Assembly: GCA_034678345.1 (NCBI GenBank)
Contig: JAXDBZ010000301.1
Location: 1-15,885 of the forward strand
Source: JANXPZ01 sp034678345
GTDB taxonomy: Bacteria > Eisenbacteria > RBG-16-71-46
Length of the DNA: 15,885 nucleotides
Direction: 5' to 3'
In this document: in pieces, positions 1 to 8,300 of the stretch
How the letters are laid out: every line of letters starts with the position of its first letter
Position numbering within the stretch: the first letter of the stretch is position 1
Made by a program: the position numbers and the translations under genes
The notes under the pieces: generated by a model
Seen by the model: only the letters and a program-made list of their open reading frames with translations
Told to the model about the DNA's origin: nothing
The model's database searches: none

Positions 1-571
1 GATTGAGCCGCTCCCGCAGCTGGATGCGGCCGCGGTGCAGCCGCGACTTCACCGCCGCCACCGACAGGCCCAGGATCTCGGCCACCTCGGCGTTCGACAG
101 CTCCTCGATGTCGCGCAGCACGAAGACCGTGCGCAGCTCCTCGGGCAGCCGCTCGATCCCCTCCGCCATGACCTGCCGGGTCTCCGCCGTGAGCAGGTCC
201 TCTGGCGGCTGGGCCGCCCAATCCGCGAGCTGGAGCGGTTCGGCCTCCTCGTTGGCACCCTGCGGCTGGTCGAGCGAGACGTGGCCGTCGCGGCGCTTGC
301 GGTACTTCATCAGGCTCGCGTTCGTGGCGATGCGGTAGAGCCACGTCGAGAACGTGGACTCGGCCTTGAAGTTCCCGAGCCCGCGGTAGGCCGAGAGGAA
401 GGCGTCCTGCAGCGCCTCGGCCGCGTCGTCCTCGTGGCGGAGGATCTTGTACGAGAGCCGGTAGACCTTGTCCTGGTAGCGTCGCACCAGCTCGTCGAAG
501 GCGCGGTTCTCGCCGCCCTGCGCGATGCGCACCAGCTCCTCGTCGCCTGCGATCCGGTACCGGTCGGTCAT
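1..571 (-). CDS. ECF-type RNA polymerase sigma factor, C-terminus beyond the window
   Basis: This is an RNA polymerase sigma-70 family factor of the small ECF/RpoE kind, which directs core polymerase to a set of stress or signal promoters. The first 190 codons are visible. Region 2 covers about residues 24-92 and contains DELVRRYQDKVYRLSYKIL and the STFSTWLYRIATNA core helix. Region 4, a helix-turn-helix that reads the -35 box, covers about residues 135-188 with LPEELRTVFVLRDIEELSN followed by VAEILGLSVAAVKSRLHRGR. The acidic linker between them is typical. The start is ATG at 571, preceded by GAGGGG. The ATG overlaps the stop of the upstream amidohydrolase gene as ATGA, so the two are probably translationally coupled. 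No anti-sigma gene is visible; one could lie beyond position 1. The reading frame stays open to the window edge, so only the extreme C-terminus is missing. Confidence 0.93.
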   Translation of the reverse strand, partial: MTDRYRIAGDEELVRIAQGGENRAFDELVRRYQDKVYRLSYKILRHEDDAAEALQDAFLSAYRGLGNFKAESTFSTWLYRIATNASLMKYRKRRDGHVSLDQPQGANEEAEPLQLADWAAQPPEDLLTAETRQVMAEGIERLPEELRTVFVLRDIEELSNAEVAEILGLSVAAVKSRLHRGRIQLRERLN

Positions 572-2199
572 GAGCCCCTCGCCGGGCGGAGGACATCGTG
601 CCCCGTCGCCACCGGCCCCCGGTGGACGATCTCACCGGCCAGGAGGGTACACGCTGCGCGCGTCTCGTGCAGCAGGGAAGCGGGCAACCGGTGCAGGTCG
701 GCGTCCCAGACCACGAGGTCCGCCGGGGCGCCCGGCACGACGCCCCAGCCCGTCTCCCCGCCCGGCTCCGGGGCCCGGCCGGCCGCGGTGCAGGCCCGCA
801 GGGCCTCGTCCAGGCCGATGCGCTGGGCCGGGGTGAAACCTTCCGGAGGCGTCCCGTCCGGCCGCTGCCGCGTCAAGGCCGCGTGAAGCCAGGCGGCCGG
901 CCGGGGGGACTCGACCGGAGCGTCGGAGCCGAAGACCATCGTCGCCCCGGCATCGAGCAGCGCGCGCCACGGGTAGGAGCGCTCCACGCGCGCGCCCCAG
1001 CCGCGCCCGGCCAGCTCGATGTCCGAGACGCAGTGCGTCGGCTGCATGCTCGCCCAGACGCCGAGCCGCGCGAAACGCGGCAGGTCCGCCGCGGCCACGA
1101 GCTGCGCGTGCTCGACGCGTGACGGCAGCGCCGGCCTTGCGCCGGTCGCCGCGGCGGCCTGCACGGCATCGAGGGCCGAGCGGACGGCCCGGTCGCCGAT
1201 GGCATGGATGGCGACGGCGATGCCGCCCGCGGCCGCCCGCGCCGCCGTGCGCGCCAGCTCGGCCGGCGGCACGAGCTCCATGCCGTCCGCCGCCGAGCCC
1301 TCGTAGGGCTCGAGCAGCGCGGCGGTGCGCGAGCCCAGCGTGCCGTCGGCGAAGAGCTTGAGCGCGCCCGTGCGGAACCACGCGTCCCCGGCCCCGCTCC
1401 GCAGGCCTTCGGCCAGCGCGGCCTCCAGCTCCTCCGCCGGCAGGTGCGCCACGACGCGCAGGCGCGGCCGCGCCGGATCGGCCTGGAACGCGCGCAGGGT
1501 CCGGATCGCCTCGCGGTCCTCGAAGTCGTGCACGCCGGTGATCCCCCGCGCGTGCAGCCAGCGCACGGCCGCGTCCAGCCGCTCGGCATCCGAGCCGCGC
1601 ACCGCGGCCGCCAGCACCGCGGCGAAGAGACGCACCGCGTGCTCGCGCACCACGCCGGTCGGCTCGCCGGCGGCATCGCGCTCGATGCGCCCGCCCGGCG
1701 GGTCGGGCGTGGTCCGGGTCAGCCCCGCGGTCCGCAGTGCCGCACCGTTCACCCACAGCGCGTGGTAGTCCCGGCTGTGCAGCAGCACCGGCCGCTCGCC
1801 GCTCACGGCGTCGAGGCACGCCCGGTCCGGCGGCTCGCGCCAGTCGTTGGCGTCCCAGCCCCGTCCCACCACCGGTCCCGAACCCGGCGCCGCCGCCAGG
1901 AAGCCGGCGACGCGGTCCAGCGCCTCGCGGCGCGACGCGGCGCCCACGAGGGCCACCTCGTCGCGCGACCGCGCCCAGGCCAGCAGGTGCAGGTGGGCGT
2001 CCACCAGAGCGGGCGTCACCGTGGCCCCACCGGCGTCGAGCCGCTCCGTCCCCGGACCGGCGAGGGGCTCGAGGTCCGCCGCCCGGCCGACGGCCAGCAC
2101 GCGGCCGCCCGCCACGGCCACGGCGTCGGCGGTCCCGCCACCGGGGCCACCGCTCCACACCCGCCCGTTCACGATGAGCCGAGCGGCGCGGGGGGTCAT
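568..2199 (-). CDS. YtcJ-like metal-dependent amidohydrolase
   Basis: A 543-residue enzyme of the amidohydrolase superfamily (Amidohydro_3, YtcJ-like), a cytoplasmic TIM-barrel hydrolase that cleaves amide or ester-like bonds with metal-activated water. The true substrate is unknown. Visible marks are the DAHLHLL metal motif (H69, H71), the GRGWDANDW segment, KLFADGTLGSR, the AIHAIGDRAV histidine motif, RVEHAQL, and the GSDAP catalytic aspartate motif at about residue 426. The closing GAPADLVVWD strand belongs to the small beta-sandwich domain. Length is normal for the family. The start at 2199 was chosen because its ATG overlaps the stop of the upstream FAH-family gene as ATGA and the N-terminal beta-sandwich begins directly (ARLIVNGRVW). 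The frame is open further upstream, but that reading runs antisense-like through the FAH gene. Its stop overlaps the sigma-factor start in the same way. Confidence 0.92.
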   Translation of the reverse strand: MTPRAARLIVNGRVWSGGPGGGTADAVAVAGGRVLAVGRAADLEPLAGPGTERLDAGGATVTPALVDAHLHLLAWARSRDEVALVGAASRREALDRVAGFLAAAPGSGPVVGRGWDANDWREPPDRACLDAVSGERPVLLHSRDYHALWVNGAALRTAGLTRTTPDPPGGRIERDAAGEPTGVVREHAVRLFAAVLAAAVRGSDAERLDAAVRWLHARGITGVHDFEDREAIRTLRAFQADPARPRLRVVAHLPAEELEAALAEGLRSGAGDAWFRTGALKLFADGTLGSRTAALLEPYEGSAADGMELVPPAELARTAARAAAGGIAVAIHAIGDRAVRSALDAVQAAAATGARPALPSRVEHAQLVAAADLPRFARLGVWASMQPTHCVSDIELAGRGWGARVERSYPWRALLDAGATMVFGSDAPVESPRPAAWLHAALTRQRPDGTPPEGFTPAQRIGLDEALRACTAAGRAPEPGGETGWGVVPGAPADLVVWDADLHRLPASLLHETRAACTLLAGEIVHRGPVATGHDVLRPARGS

Positions 2200-2984
2200 G
2201 CCGGGGCGGCCTCGACCCGGTTCGTGAGCACGCCGATCCCGTCGATCTCGACCTCGACCGTGTCGCCGGGGACGACCGGGGCGACGCCGGCCGGCGTGCC
2301 GGTGGCGATCACATCGCCGGGCTCGAGGGTCATGATGCCGGAGATGAAGGCGATCAACGCCGCCACCGGGTGCACGAGGTCCGCGGTGCGGCCGTGCTGG
2401 CGCTCCTGCCCGTTCACCCGGCAGCGGACCTCGAGGGCCCCGGGGTCGAGCCCCACCGCCACCCAGGGCCCCAGCGGGGCGAACGTGTCGAAGCCCTTGG
2501 CCCGCGTCCACTGCCCGTCGCGACGCTGGTAGTTGCGGGCGCTGACGTCGTTGAAGCAGGTGTAACCGGCGACGTGGCCGAGCGCCTCGGCCGCGCCCAC
2601 GGCGCGGGCGCGGCGGCCGATCACGACGGCCAGCTCGGCCTCCGGATCGAGCCGCTCGACGCCACGCGGATAGCGGATGGCCTCGCCGTCGCCGACCACG
2701 GCGCTCGGCGGCTTGAGGAAGAGCAGCGGCTCGGCCGGCACGTCGCCCCCACCGGGCACGGCGGTCCGGCTCTCGGCGATGTGGTCGCGGTAGTTGAGTC
2801 CGACGCAGACGATCTTGGTGGGCCGCACCGGGGCCAGCAGGACGACGTCCGCCACCGGATCGCGCGGCCCGGTCTCGCGCCCTCCCTGCCAGGGTGGCGC
2901 GTCCAGCCGCACGTAGACGGAGTCCTCGCGGCGGCCCCACTGCTCGCCGGCGGCGGTGCGGTATCGTGCGATGTGCATGGCCAT
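2196..2984 (-). CDS. Fumarylacetoacetate hydrolase family protein
   Basis: A 262-residue FAH-superfamily enzyme. Relatives hydrolyse or isomerise 2-oxo acids such as fumarylpyruvate and homoprotocatechuate-pathway intermediates, using Mg or Mn. Seen in sequence: KIVCVGLNYRDH near residues 57-68, PLLFLKPP near 86-93, the metal-binding DPEAEL (E115, E117), the FNDVSARN motif (D146), KGFDTFAP, and the C-terminal FISGIMTLEPGDVIATGTP signature. The substrate cannot be told. The start is uncertain. ATG 2984 (MAMHIARYR) is preferred because a TTGCCC-N17-CACAAT promoter ends 8 nt upstream and there is no Shine-Dalgarno sequence. ATG 2978 (MHIARYR) also fits the family N-terminus; ATG 3014 would lie within the predicted promoter. 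It is the first gene of a FAH-amidohydrolase-sigma operon. Confidence 0.92.
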   Translation of the reverse strand: MAMHIARYRTAAGEQWGRREDSVYVRLDAPPWQGGRETGPRDPVADVVLLAPVRPTKIVCVGLNYRDHIAESRTAVPGGGDVPAEPLLFLKPPSAVVGDGEAIRYPRGVERLDPEAELAVVIGRRARAVGAAEALGHVAGYTCFNDVSARNYQRRDGQWTRAKGFDTFAPLGPWVAVGLDPGALEVRCRVNGQERQHGRTADLVHPVAALIAFISGIMTLEPGDVIATGTPAGVAPVVPGDTVEVEIDGIGVLTNRVEAAPA

Positions 2985-2992
2985 GCACCGGC

Positions 2993-3021
2993 ATTGTGGC
3001 CGTTCGCGCGGCACGGGGCAA
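2993..3021 (-). promoter_or_regulatory. Predicted promoter of the FAH operon
   Basis: On the minus strand a -35-like TTGCCC (3021-3016) is followed after exactly 17 nt by a -10-like CACAAT (2998-2993, four of six matches to TATAAT). The box ends 8 nt before ATG 2984, so a transcript starting about 7 nt downstream would have almost no 5' leader. No Shine-Dalgarno sequence is present in this gap. Inferred from sequence pattern only. Confidence 0.45.
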
Positions 3022-3050
3022 ACACCCGGAGGCCGGAACGCCGCCGGCGG

Positions 3051-3080
3051 TTGACCCCTCTCGCCGCCCTCTGATAGCGT
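3051..3080 (+). promoter_or_regulatory. Predicted promoter of the wbpA-like gene, near-leaderless
   Basis: TTGACC (3051-3056) and TAGCGT (3075-3080) are separated by 18 nt, and TG lies at the extended -10 position (TGATAGCGT). The -10-like box ends 9 nt before ATG 3090, and there is no Shine-Dalgarno sequence. The same TAGCGT box occurs at two other gene starts in the window. The promoter is back-to-back with the predicted FAH promoter, so the 105-nt gap 2985-3089 is a compact divergent control region. Confidence 0.5.
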
Positions 3081-3089
3081 TTCCGCCCT

Positions 3090-4427
3090 ATGCGACCTAC
3101 CCCCCGCAGGACCCGCCCGGCGTCACCCGCAGAGACGCTCTCCCGCCGCATCCAGAACCGCAAGGCCCGCATCGGCGTCATCGGCCTGGGCTACGTGGGG
3201 CTGCCGCTCGCTGTCGAGTTCGCCCGCGCCGGCTTCCGCGTCACCGGCATCGACCTGAGGAAGGACCGCGTCCGGCAGCTGGCGGCCGGCCGCTCCTACA
3301 TCCAAGACGTCTCGAGCCGCGACGTCCGCGAGCTGACCGCCTCCGGCCATCTGGCGGCGACCACGGACTTCGCGGTGCTGCGCCGTGCCGACGCCGTCTG
3401 CATCTGCGTCCCGACGCCGTTGTCGAAGATGCGCGATCCCGACGTCTCCTACATCGTGGCGGCAGCGGACCAGATCAAGCAGTACGTGCACCGCGGGCAG
3501 CTGGTCATCCTCGAGAGCACGACCTACCCCGGCACGACCGAGGAGCTCATCCTGCCCGAGCTCCAGCGCACCGGACTCGAGGTCGGCAAGGACTTCTTCC
3601 TCGCCTTCTCGCCCGAACGGGTGGACCCGGGCAACCCGGTCTGGCAGACGAAGAACACGCCCAAGGTGGTGGGCGGCGTCACCCGCGCCTGCTCGAAGGT
3701 CGCGGTCGAGCTCTACCGCCAGCGGCTCGAGAGGGTCGTGCCGGTCTCCTCGACGCAGGTCGCCGAGATGGTGAAGCTGCTCGAGAACACCTTCCGCAGC
3801 GTCAACATCGGCCTGGTGAACGAGCTGGCGCTGATGTGCGCCCGGCTCAAGATCGACGTGTGGGAGGTCATCGAGGCCGCCGCCACCAAGCCGTTCGGCT
3901 TCATGCCCTTCTACCCCGGCCCCGGTCTCGGTGGCCACTGCATCCCCATCGATCCCTTCTACCTGTCGTGGAAGGCGCGGGGCAGCGGTTTCGAGGCCCG
4001 CTTCATCGAGCTGGCCGGGCACGTGAACGGGCAGATGCCCGAGTACACGGTGAGCCTGGTGGGCGACGCGCTGAACGCGCGGCACCGCTCGATCCGCGGC
4101 TCGCGGGTGCTGGTGCTGGGCGTGGCCTACAAGGCCGACATCGACGACGTGCGCGAGAGCCCGTCGCTCGACATCATGAAGACGCTGACCGACCGCGGCG
4201 CCCGGGTCGAGTACTCCGACCCGTTCGTGCCCTCGCTCGAGTTCCTCGGCCGGCGCATGAAGAGCACGCCGCTCACCGCGGCGCGGCTCGGGCGCTTCGA
4301 CTGCGTGGTCATCGCCACCGCCCACAAGGCGTTCCCGTACGGCATGATCCTGCGCGGAGCCAGGAGCATCGTGGACACGCGCAACGCGCTCAAGGGCCGG
4401 CGCTCGCGGAAGATCGTCCGGCTGTAG
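3090..4427 (+). CDS. wbpA: UDP-N-acetyl-D-glucosamine 6-dehydrogenase (WbpA-like)
   Basis: A 445-residue NAD-dependent nucleotide-sugar dehydrogenase that oxidises the C6 hydroxyl of a UDP-sugar to a carboxylate in two steps, supplying uronic acids for surface polysaccharides. Domains in order: N-terminal Rossmann NAD domain with GLGYVG (residues 32-37), central helical dimer domain with AEMVKLLENTFR (K229), the catalytic cysteine C284 in GPGLGGHCIPIDPFYL, and a C-terminal UDP-binding domain with VLVLGVAYKADIDDVRESP. The GLGGHCIPIDPFYLSWKAR form is typical of the UDP-GlcNAc (WbpA) branch rather than UDP-glucose dehydrogenase, but substrate is inferred. A basic N-terminal extension of about 25 residues precedes the first strand. 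No Shine-Dalgarno sequence is present; the start fits a leaderless mRNA. It stands alone, without other polysaccharide genes beside it. Confidence 0.93.
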   Translation: MRPTPRRTRPASPAETLSRRIQNRKARIGVIGLGYVGLPLAVEFARAGFRVTGIDLRKDRVRQLAAGRSYIQDVSSRDVRELTASGHLAATTDFAVLRRADAVCICVPTPLSKMRDPDVSYIVAAADQIKQYVHRGQLVILESTTYPGTTEELILPELQRTGLEVGKDFFLAFSPERVDPGNPVWQTKNTPKVVGGVTRACSKVAVELYRQRLERVVPVSSTQVAEMVKLLENTFRSVNIGLVNELALMCARLKIDVWEVIEAAATKPFGFMPFYPGPGLGGHCIPIDPFYLSWKARGSGFEARFIELAGHVNGQMPEYTVSLVGDALNARHRSIRGSRVLVLGVAYKADIDDVRESPSLDIMKTLTDRGARVEYSDPFVPSLEFLGRRMKSTPLTAARLGRFDCVVIATAHKAFPYGMILRGARSIVDTRNALKGRRSRKIVRL

Positions 4428-4449
4428 CGATCCGGCCGACAACGGACGA

Positions 4450-4485
4450 GGCGGCGCCCACACGGGCACCGCCCCGCCTTCGTTC
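4450..4485. terminator. Possible bidirectional terminator between convergent genes
   Basis: In the 77-nt gap between the converging wbpA-like gene and dnaK, an imperfect hairpin can form: GGCGG (4450-4454) with CCGCC (4469-4473) and GCCC with GGGC around an ACAC loop, with one internal mismatch. It is followed on the plus strand by a weakly T-rich CTTCGTTC. There is no proper U-tract, so termination here is inferred mainly from the convergent layout. Confidence 0.35.
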
Positions 4486-4504
4486 GGGCGTCCTCGGACG
4501 CGGA

Positions 4505-6412
<1,908 letters not shown>

Positions 6413-6444
6413 GAGTCCCCTTCTTTCCTCGTGATGGACGGCGA

Positions 6445-6488
6445 CCACGCCGGATCACCCGCCCGCTCGCGGGCGGCGTCCGGCGTGG
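6445..6488 (-). promoter_or_regulatory. Compound hairpin between hsp20 and dnaK
   Basis: A perfect 10-bp outer stem (6445-6454 with 6479-6488) encloses a 7-bp GC stem (6459-6465 with 6470-6476) with a CTCG loop. It lies in the 109-nt gap between the hsp20 stop and the dnaK start, about 33 nt upstream of the dnaK ATG. It could be an attenuating terminator that lowers dnaK relative to hsp20, an RNA-processing or stabilising element, or a folded 5' leader. A run of T is not seen immediately after it on the minus strand, so simple termination is not favoured. Confidence 0.5.
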
Positions 6489-6521
6489 AGCGTCCGTGGA
6501 TGTGGCAGGTCGCCCTTCCGG

Positions 6522-6971
6522 CTACCCGACCTTCACCTCGATCTCCCGCAGCTTCGCCTCCTCGGCCTTGGGCACCCGGACATCGAGCACCCCGTCCTTG
6601 TAGGAGGCCTTCACCTGGTCCGCCTTCACCGGCGAGCCCAGGGTGAACGAACGCTCGAACGTGCCGTGGGCCCGCTCGCAGCGCAGCCAGTTCGTGTCCC
6701 CCTCCGCGCACTCCTGCCGGCGCTCGCCGCGCACCGTCAGCGTGTCGCCCATGACGTTCACCTTGACGTCCTTCTGCGCGACGCCGGGCAGGTCGGCGCG
6801 GATCACGAACGCCTCCGGCGTCTCCTCGATGTCCACGACCGGCGCGAAGTCGAACGCCGCGCGGGCGCCGGGACGGCCGAAGGCGCTGTCGAACAGCCGG
6901 TTCATCTCCTCGTGCATCGTGACCAGGTCGCGCATCGGCGGGACCTGCGGATTCAAGCGGATGATCGCCAT
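6522..6971 (-). CDS. Small heat-shock protein, Hsp20/alpha-crystallin family
   Basis: A 149-residue ATP-independent holdase that binds unfolding proteins in the cytoplasm until DnaK can refold them. The N-terminal arm includes MHEEMNRLFDSAFG, the usual helix of bacterial class A Hsp20s. The alpha-crystallin domain runs from about residue 43 (FDFAPVVDIEETPEAFVIRA) through DLPGVAQKDVKVNVMGDTLTV, HGTFERSFTL and the signature KASYKDGVLDVRVPK. The tail carries an IEV motif equivalent to the IXI oligomerisation motif. Two cysteines sit in the mid-domain loop. ATG 6971 has a clear GAGGAGGG about 8 nt upstream; the open frame beyond it has no homology-like content. It is followed by dnaK on the same strand after 109 nt, so co-transcription is likely. 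Confidence 0.96.
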   Translation of the reverse strand: MAIIRLNPQVPPMRDLVTMHEEMNRLFDSAFGRPGARAAFDFAPVVDIEETPEAFVIRADLPGVAQKDVKVNVMGDTLTVRGERRQECAEGDTNWLRCERAHGTFERSFTLGSPVKADQVKASYKDGVLDVRVPKAEEAKLREIEVKVG

Positions 6972-7169
6972 CGTGATGCCCTCCTCTTCGAAACCGTCGT
7001 CTCTCGGCCGCCGCGCCCGGCCGGCGGATCGCCCGCCGCGCGGCGCCTCTTTCGTTGCCGCCGTCCATCGCAGGCCGCGTGCCACCGACGCGCTCGTCGC
7101 CCACTGCGTGTCGTGACAATGCGTTGCGGGCCCCACCTCACGTAGCGCCGCAGGGGACGCCGCCGCCAG

Positions 7170-7229
7170 CGTTCGCCGGTGGAACGGCGGCCGTTTCGGA
7201 GCGGAACGCCGCCGTTCCATCGGCGGACG
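7170..7229. repeat. 60-bp near-perfect inverted repeat
   Basis: The arms 7170-7191 and 7208-7229 pair over 22 positions: 20 Watson-Crick pairs and two G-T wobbles (7179/7220 and 7173/7226). Inside, with C7192 bulged, six further pairs (7193-7198 with 7202-7207, one of them a wobble) close a GAG loop. An alternative smaller hairpin, GGAACG at 7203-7208 with CGTTCC at 7213-7218, is mutually exclusive with it. It lies between two divergent starts, so it is not a conventional terminator. Confidence 0.85.
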
Positions 7230-7234
7230 GAGGG

Positions 7235-7265
7235 TTGGGCACGCTCCCGCCCGTTCTGCTAGCGT
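7235..7265 (+). promoter_or_regulatory. Predicted promoter of the glycosyltransferase gene, near-leaderless
   Basis: TTGGGC (7235-7240) and TAGCGT (7260-7265) are 19 nt apart, with TG at the extended -10 position (TGCTAGCGT). The box ends 9 nt before ATG 7275 and no Shine-Dalgarno sequence is present. This matches the layout at 3051-3080. The -35 element starts 5 nt after the inverted repeat ends. Confidence 0.42.
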
Positions 7266-7274
7266 GCAGCCCCG

Positions 7275-8249
7275 ATGCGCATCAGCCTCTTCCTGCCCCA
7301 CGTGGGCGTCTTCGGTGGCGTGCGGCGCTTCGTCGAGCTGGGCAACGCCTGGAGCGTCGCCGGCCACGGCGTGACGCTCCTCCATCCGGACGGCGGCCCG
7401 CCGGCCTGGCTGCACTTCTCCGGCGCCACCCGGCCGCTCGCCGACGCGGCCGGCGTGCCCGCCGACCTGGCGCTGTGCGCCGACCCGCACACCTTCGAGG
7501 CCTTCGCCGCCGCACCGGCCGCCGCGCGCGTCTACTATTGCGTGATCGAGGGCGACCCCGGGCTGGCCCGCGCACTAGCGCGGCCCGACGTCCGCCTCGC
7601 CGCGAACTCGGGCGCGCTGCGCCGCGCGCTCGTGCGCCGTACCCGCCGGCCCGTCCTCGACGGGATCGGCGGCATCAACGTCCGGCAGTTCCACCCCGAC
7701 CCCGCCCGCCGCGCGGCGGCGCCGCTGCGCGTGCTGCTGAACGGGCGGCGCTCGCGACCCAAGAAGGGCACCGACCTCGTGCTGCGCGCCCTCGCCGGAC
7801 TCGTCGGGAGGGTGCCGGACTTCGAGGTCGTGCTCTTCGACGCGTTGGGGCCGCAGAACCGGCAGGACCCGCGCGACGGCGCGCCCCTGCCGCCCAATGC
7901 CCGCTTCGTGCTCGACCCCACGCAGGAGGAGCTGGTCGCCCTCTACCAGTCGGCGCATCTCTTCGTCGCCGCCGAGCGCAAGGCGGGCTGGTGCAACACG
8001 GCCCTCGAGGGGATGGCCTGCGGCGCCGCGGTCGTCTGCACCCCCAGCGGCACGCAGGACTTCGCCCGCGACGGCGGGAACGCGCTGGTGGCCCGCTGGC
8101 GGCACCCGTGGGCGCTGCGCCCCGCAATCGCCCGCGTGCTGCGCGATCCGGCCCTGCGCGAGCGGCTCGGCGCCGCCGGGCCGGCGACGGCGGCGGCCTG
8201 GACCTGGGAGGCGCTGGCGGCCAAGCTGCTGGCCCAGCTCGGGGGATGA
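7275..8249 (+). CDS. Glycosyltransferase family 4 protein
   Basis: A 324-residue GT-B fold glycosyltransferase that would move a sugar from a nucleotide-sugar donor to a glycan or lipid acceptor at the cytoplasmic face of the membrane. Donor and acceptor are unknown. The N-terminal acceptor domain starts ISLFLPHVGVFGGVRRFVEL, with the glycine-rich loop of the family. The donor domain has LRVLLNGRRSRPKKGTDLVL near residue 151 and AERKAGWCNTALEGMACG near 233-250. In the usual EX7E motif the first Glu position reads Ala (A237), while E245 is kept and E234 is nearby. Length is slightly short for GT4, because the first domain is compact. The gene stands alone between hsp20 and nuoI and has no Shine-Dalgarno sequence. 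Confidence 0.87.
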   Translation: MRISLFLPHVGVFGGVRRFVELGNAWSVAGHGVTLLHPDGGPPAWLHFSGATRPLADAAGVPADLALCADPHTFEAFAAAPAAARVYYCVIEGDPGLARALARPDVRLAANSGALRRALVRRTRRPVLDGIGGINVRQFHPDPARRAAAPLRVLLNGRRSRPKKGTDLVLRALAGLVGRVPDFEVVLFDALGPQNRQDPRDGAPLPPNARFVLDPTQEELVALYQSAHLFVAAERKAGWCNTALEGMACGAAVVCTPSGTQDFARDGGNALVARWRHPWALRPAIARVLRDPALRERLGAAGPATAAAWTWEALAAKLLAQLGG

Positions 8250-8251
8250 CC

Positions 8252-8284
8252 GAGGGGGCGGGCCCCGCCGGGACCCGCCCCCTT
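8252..8284. terminator. Strong hairpin terminator shared by convergent genes
   Basis: A perfect 10-bp stem (8253-8262 with 8274-8283) plus a G-T closing pair encloses an 11-nt loop. It begins 3 nt after the glycosyltransferase stop and ends 16 nt from the nuoI stop, so it can serve both directions. It lacks a long U-tract, as is common in very GC-rich genomes. Confidence 0.75.
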
Positions 8285-8300
8285 CGCCCACCGCCCGGCC

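Larger units (their letters stand above)
6972..7274. other. 303-bp divergent intergenic region with a long inverted repeat
   Basis: This gap separates the leftward hsp20 start from the rightward glycosyltransferase start. It holds the predicted glycosyltransferase promoter (7235-7265), a 60-bp inverted repeat (7170-7229) and a short dyad TGTCGTGACA at 7109-7118. No good sigma-70, sigma-32 or CIRCE-like element for hsp20 was recognised. Open frames here lack a ribosome binding site and any recognisable protein content, so no small gene is called. Confidence 0.6.

Noticed and set aside
35..886. Plus-strand frame of 283 codons at the left end
   Set aside because: It is antisense to the sigma factor and amidohydrolase, which show clear conserved motifs on the minus strand.
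568..3021. A single 817-codon minus-strand frame covering FAH and amidohydrolase
   Set aside because: Only its second part reads as a protein (amidohydrolase from 2199). The part over the FAH gene is the wrong frame, so it is not a fusion.
7109..7118. TGTCGTGACA dyad as an operator
   Set aside because: Only two 4-bp half-sites with a 2-nt spacer and no extension; could easily be chance. Mentioned in the intergenic entry only.
6972..7169. CIRCE or sigma-32-type promoter for hsp20
   Set aside because: No TTAGCACTC/GAGTGCTAA pair and no CTTGAA plus CCCCAT arrangement was found.
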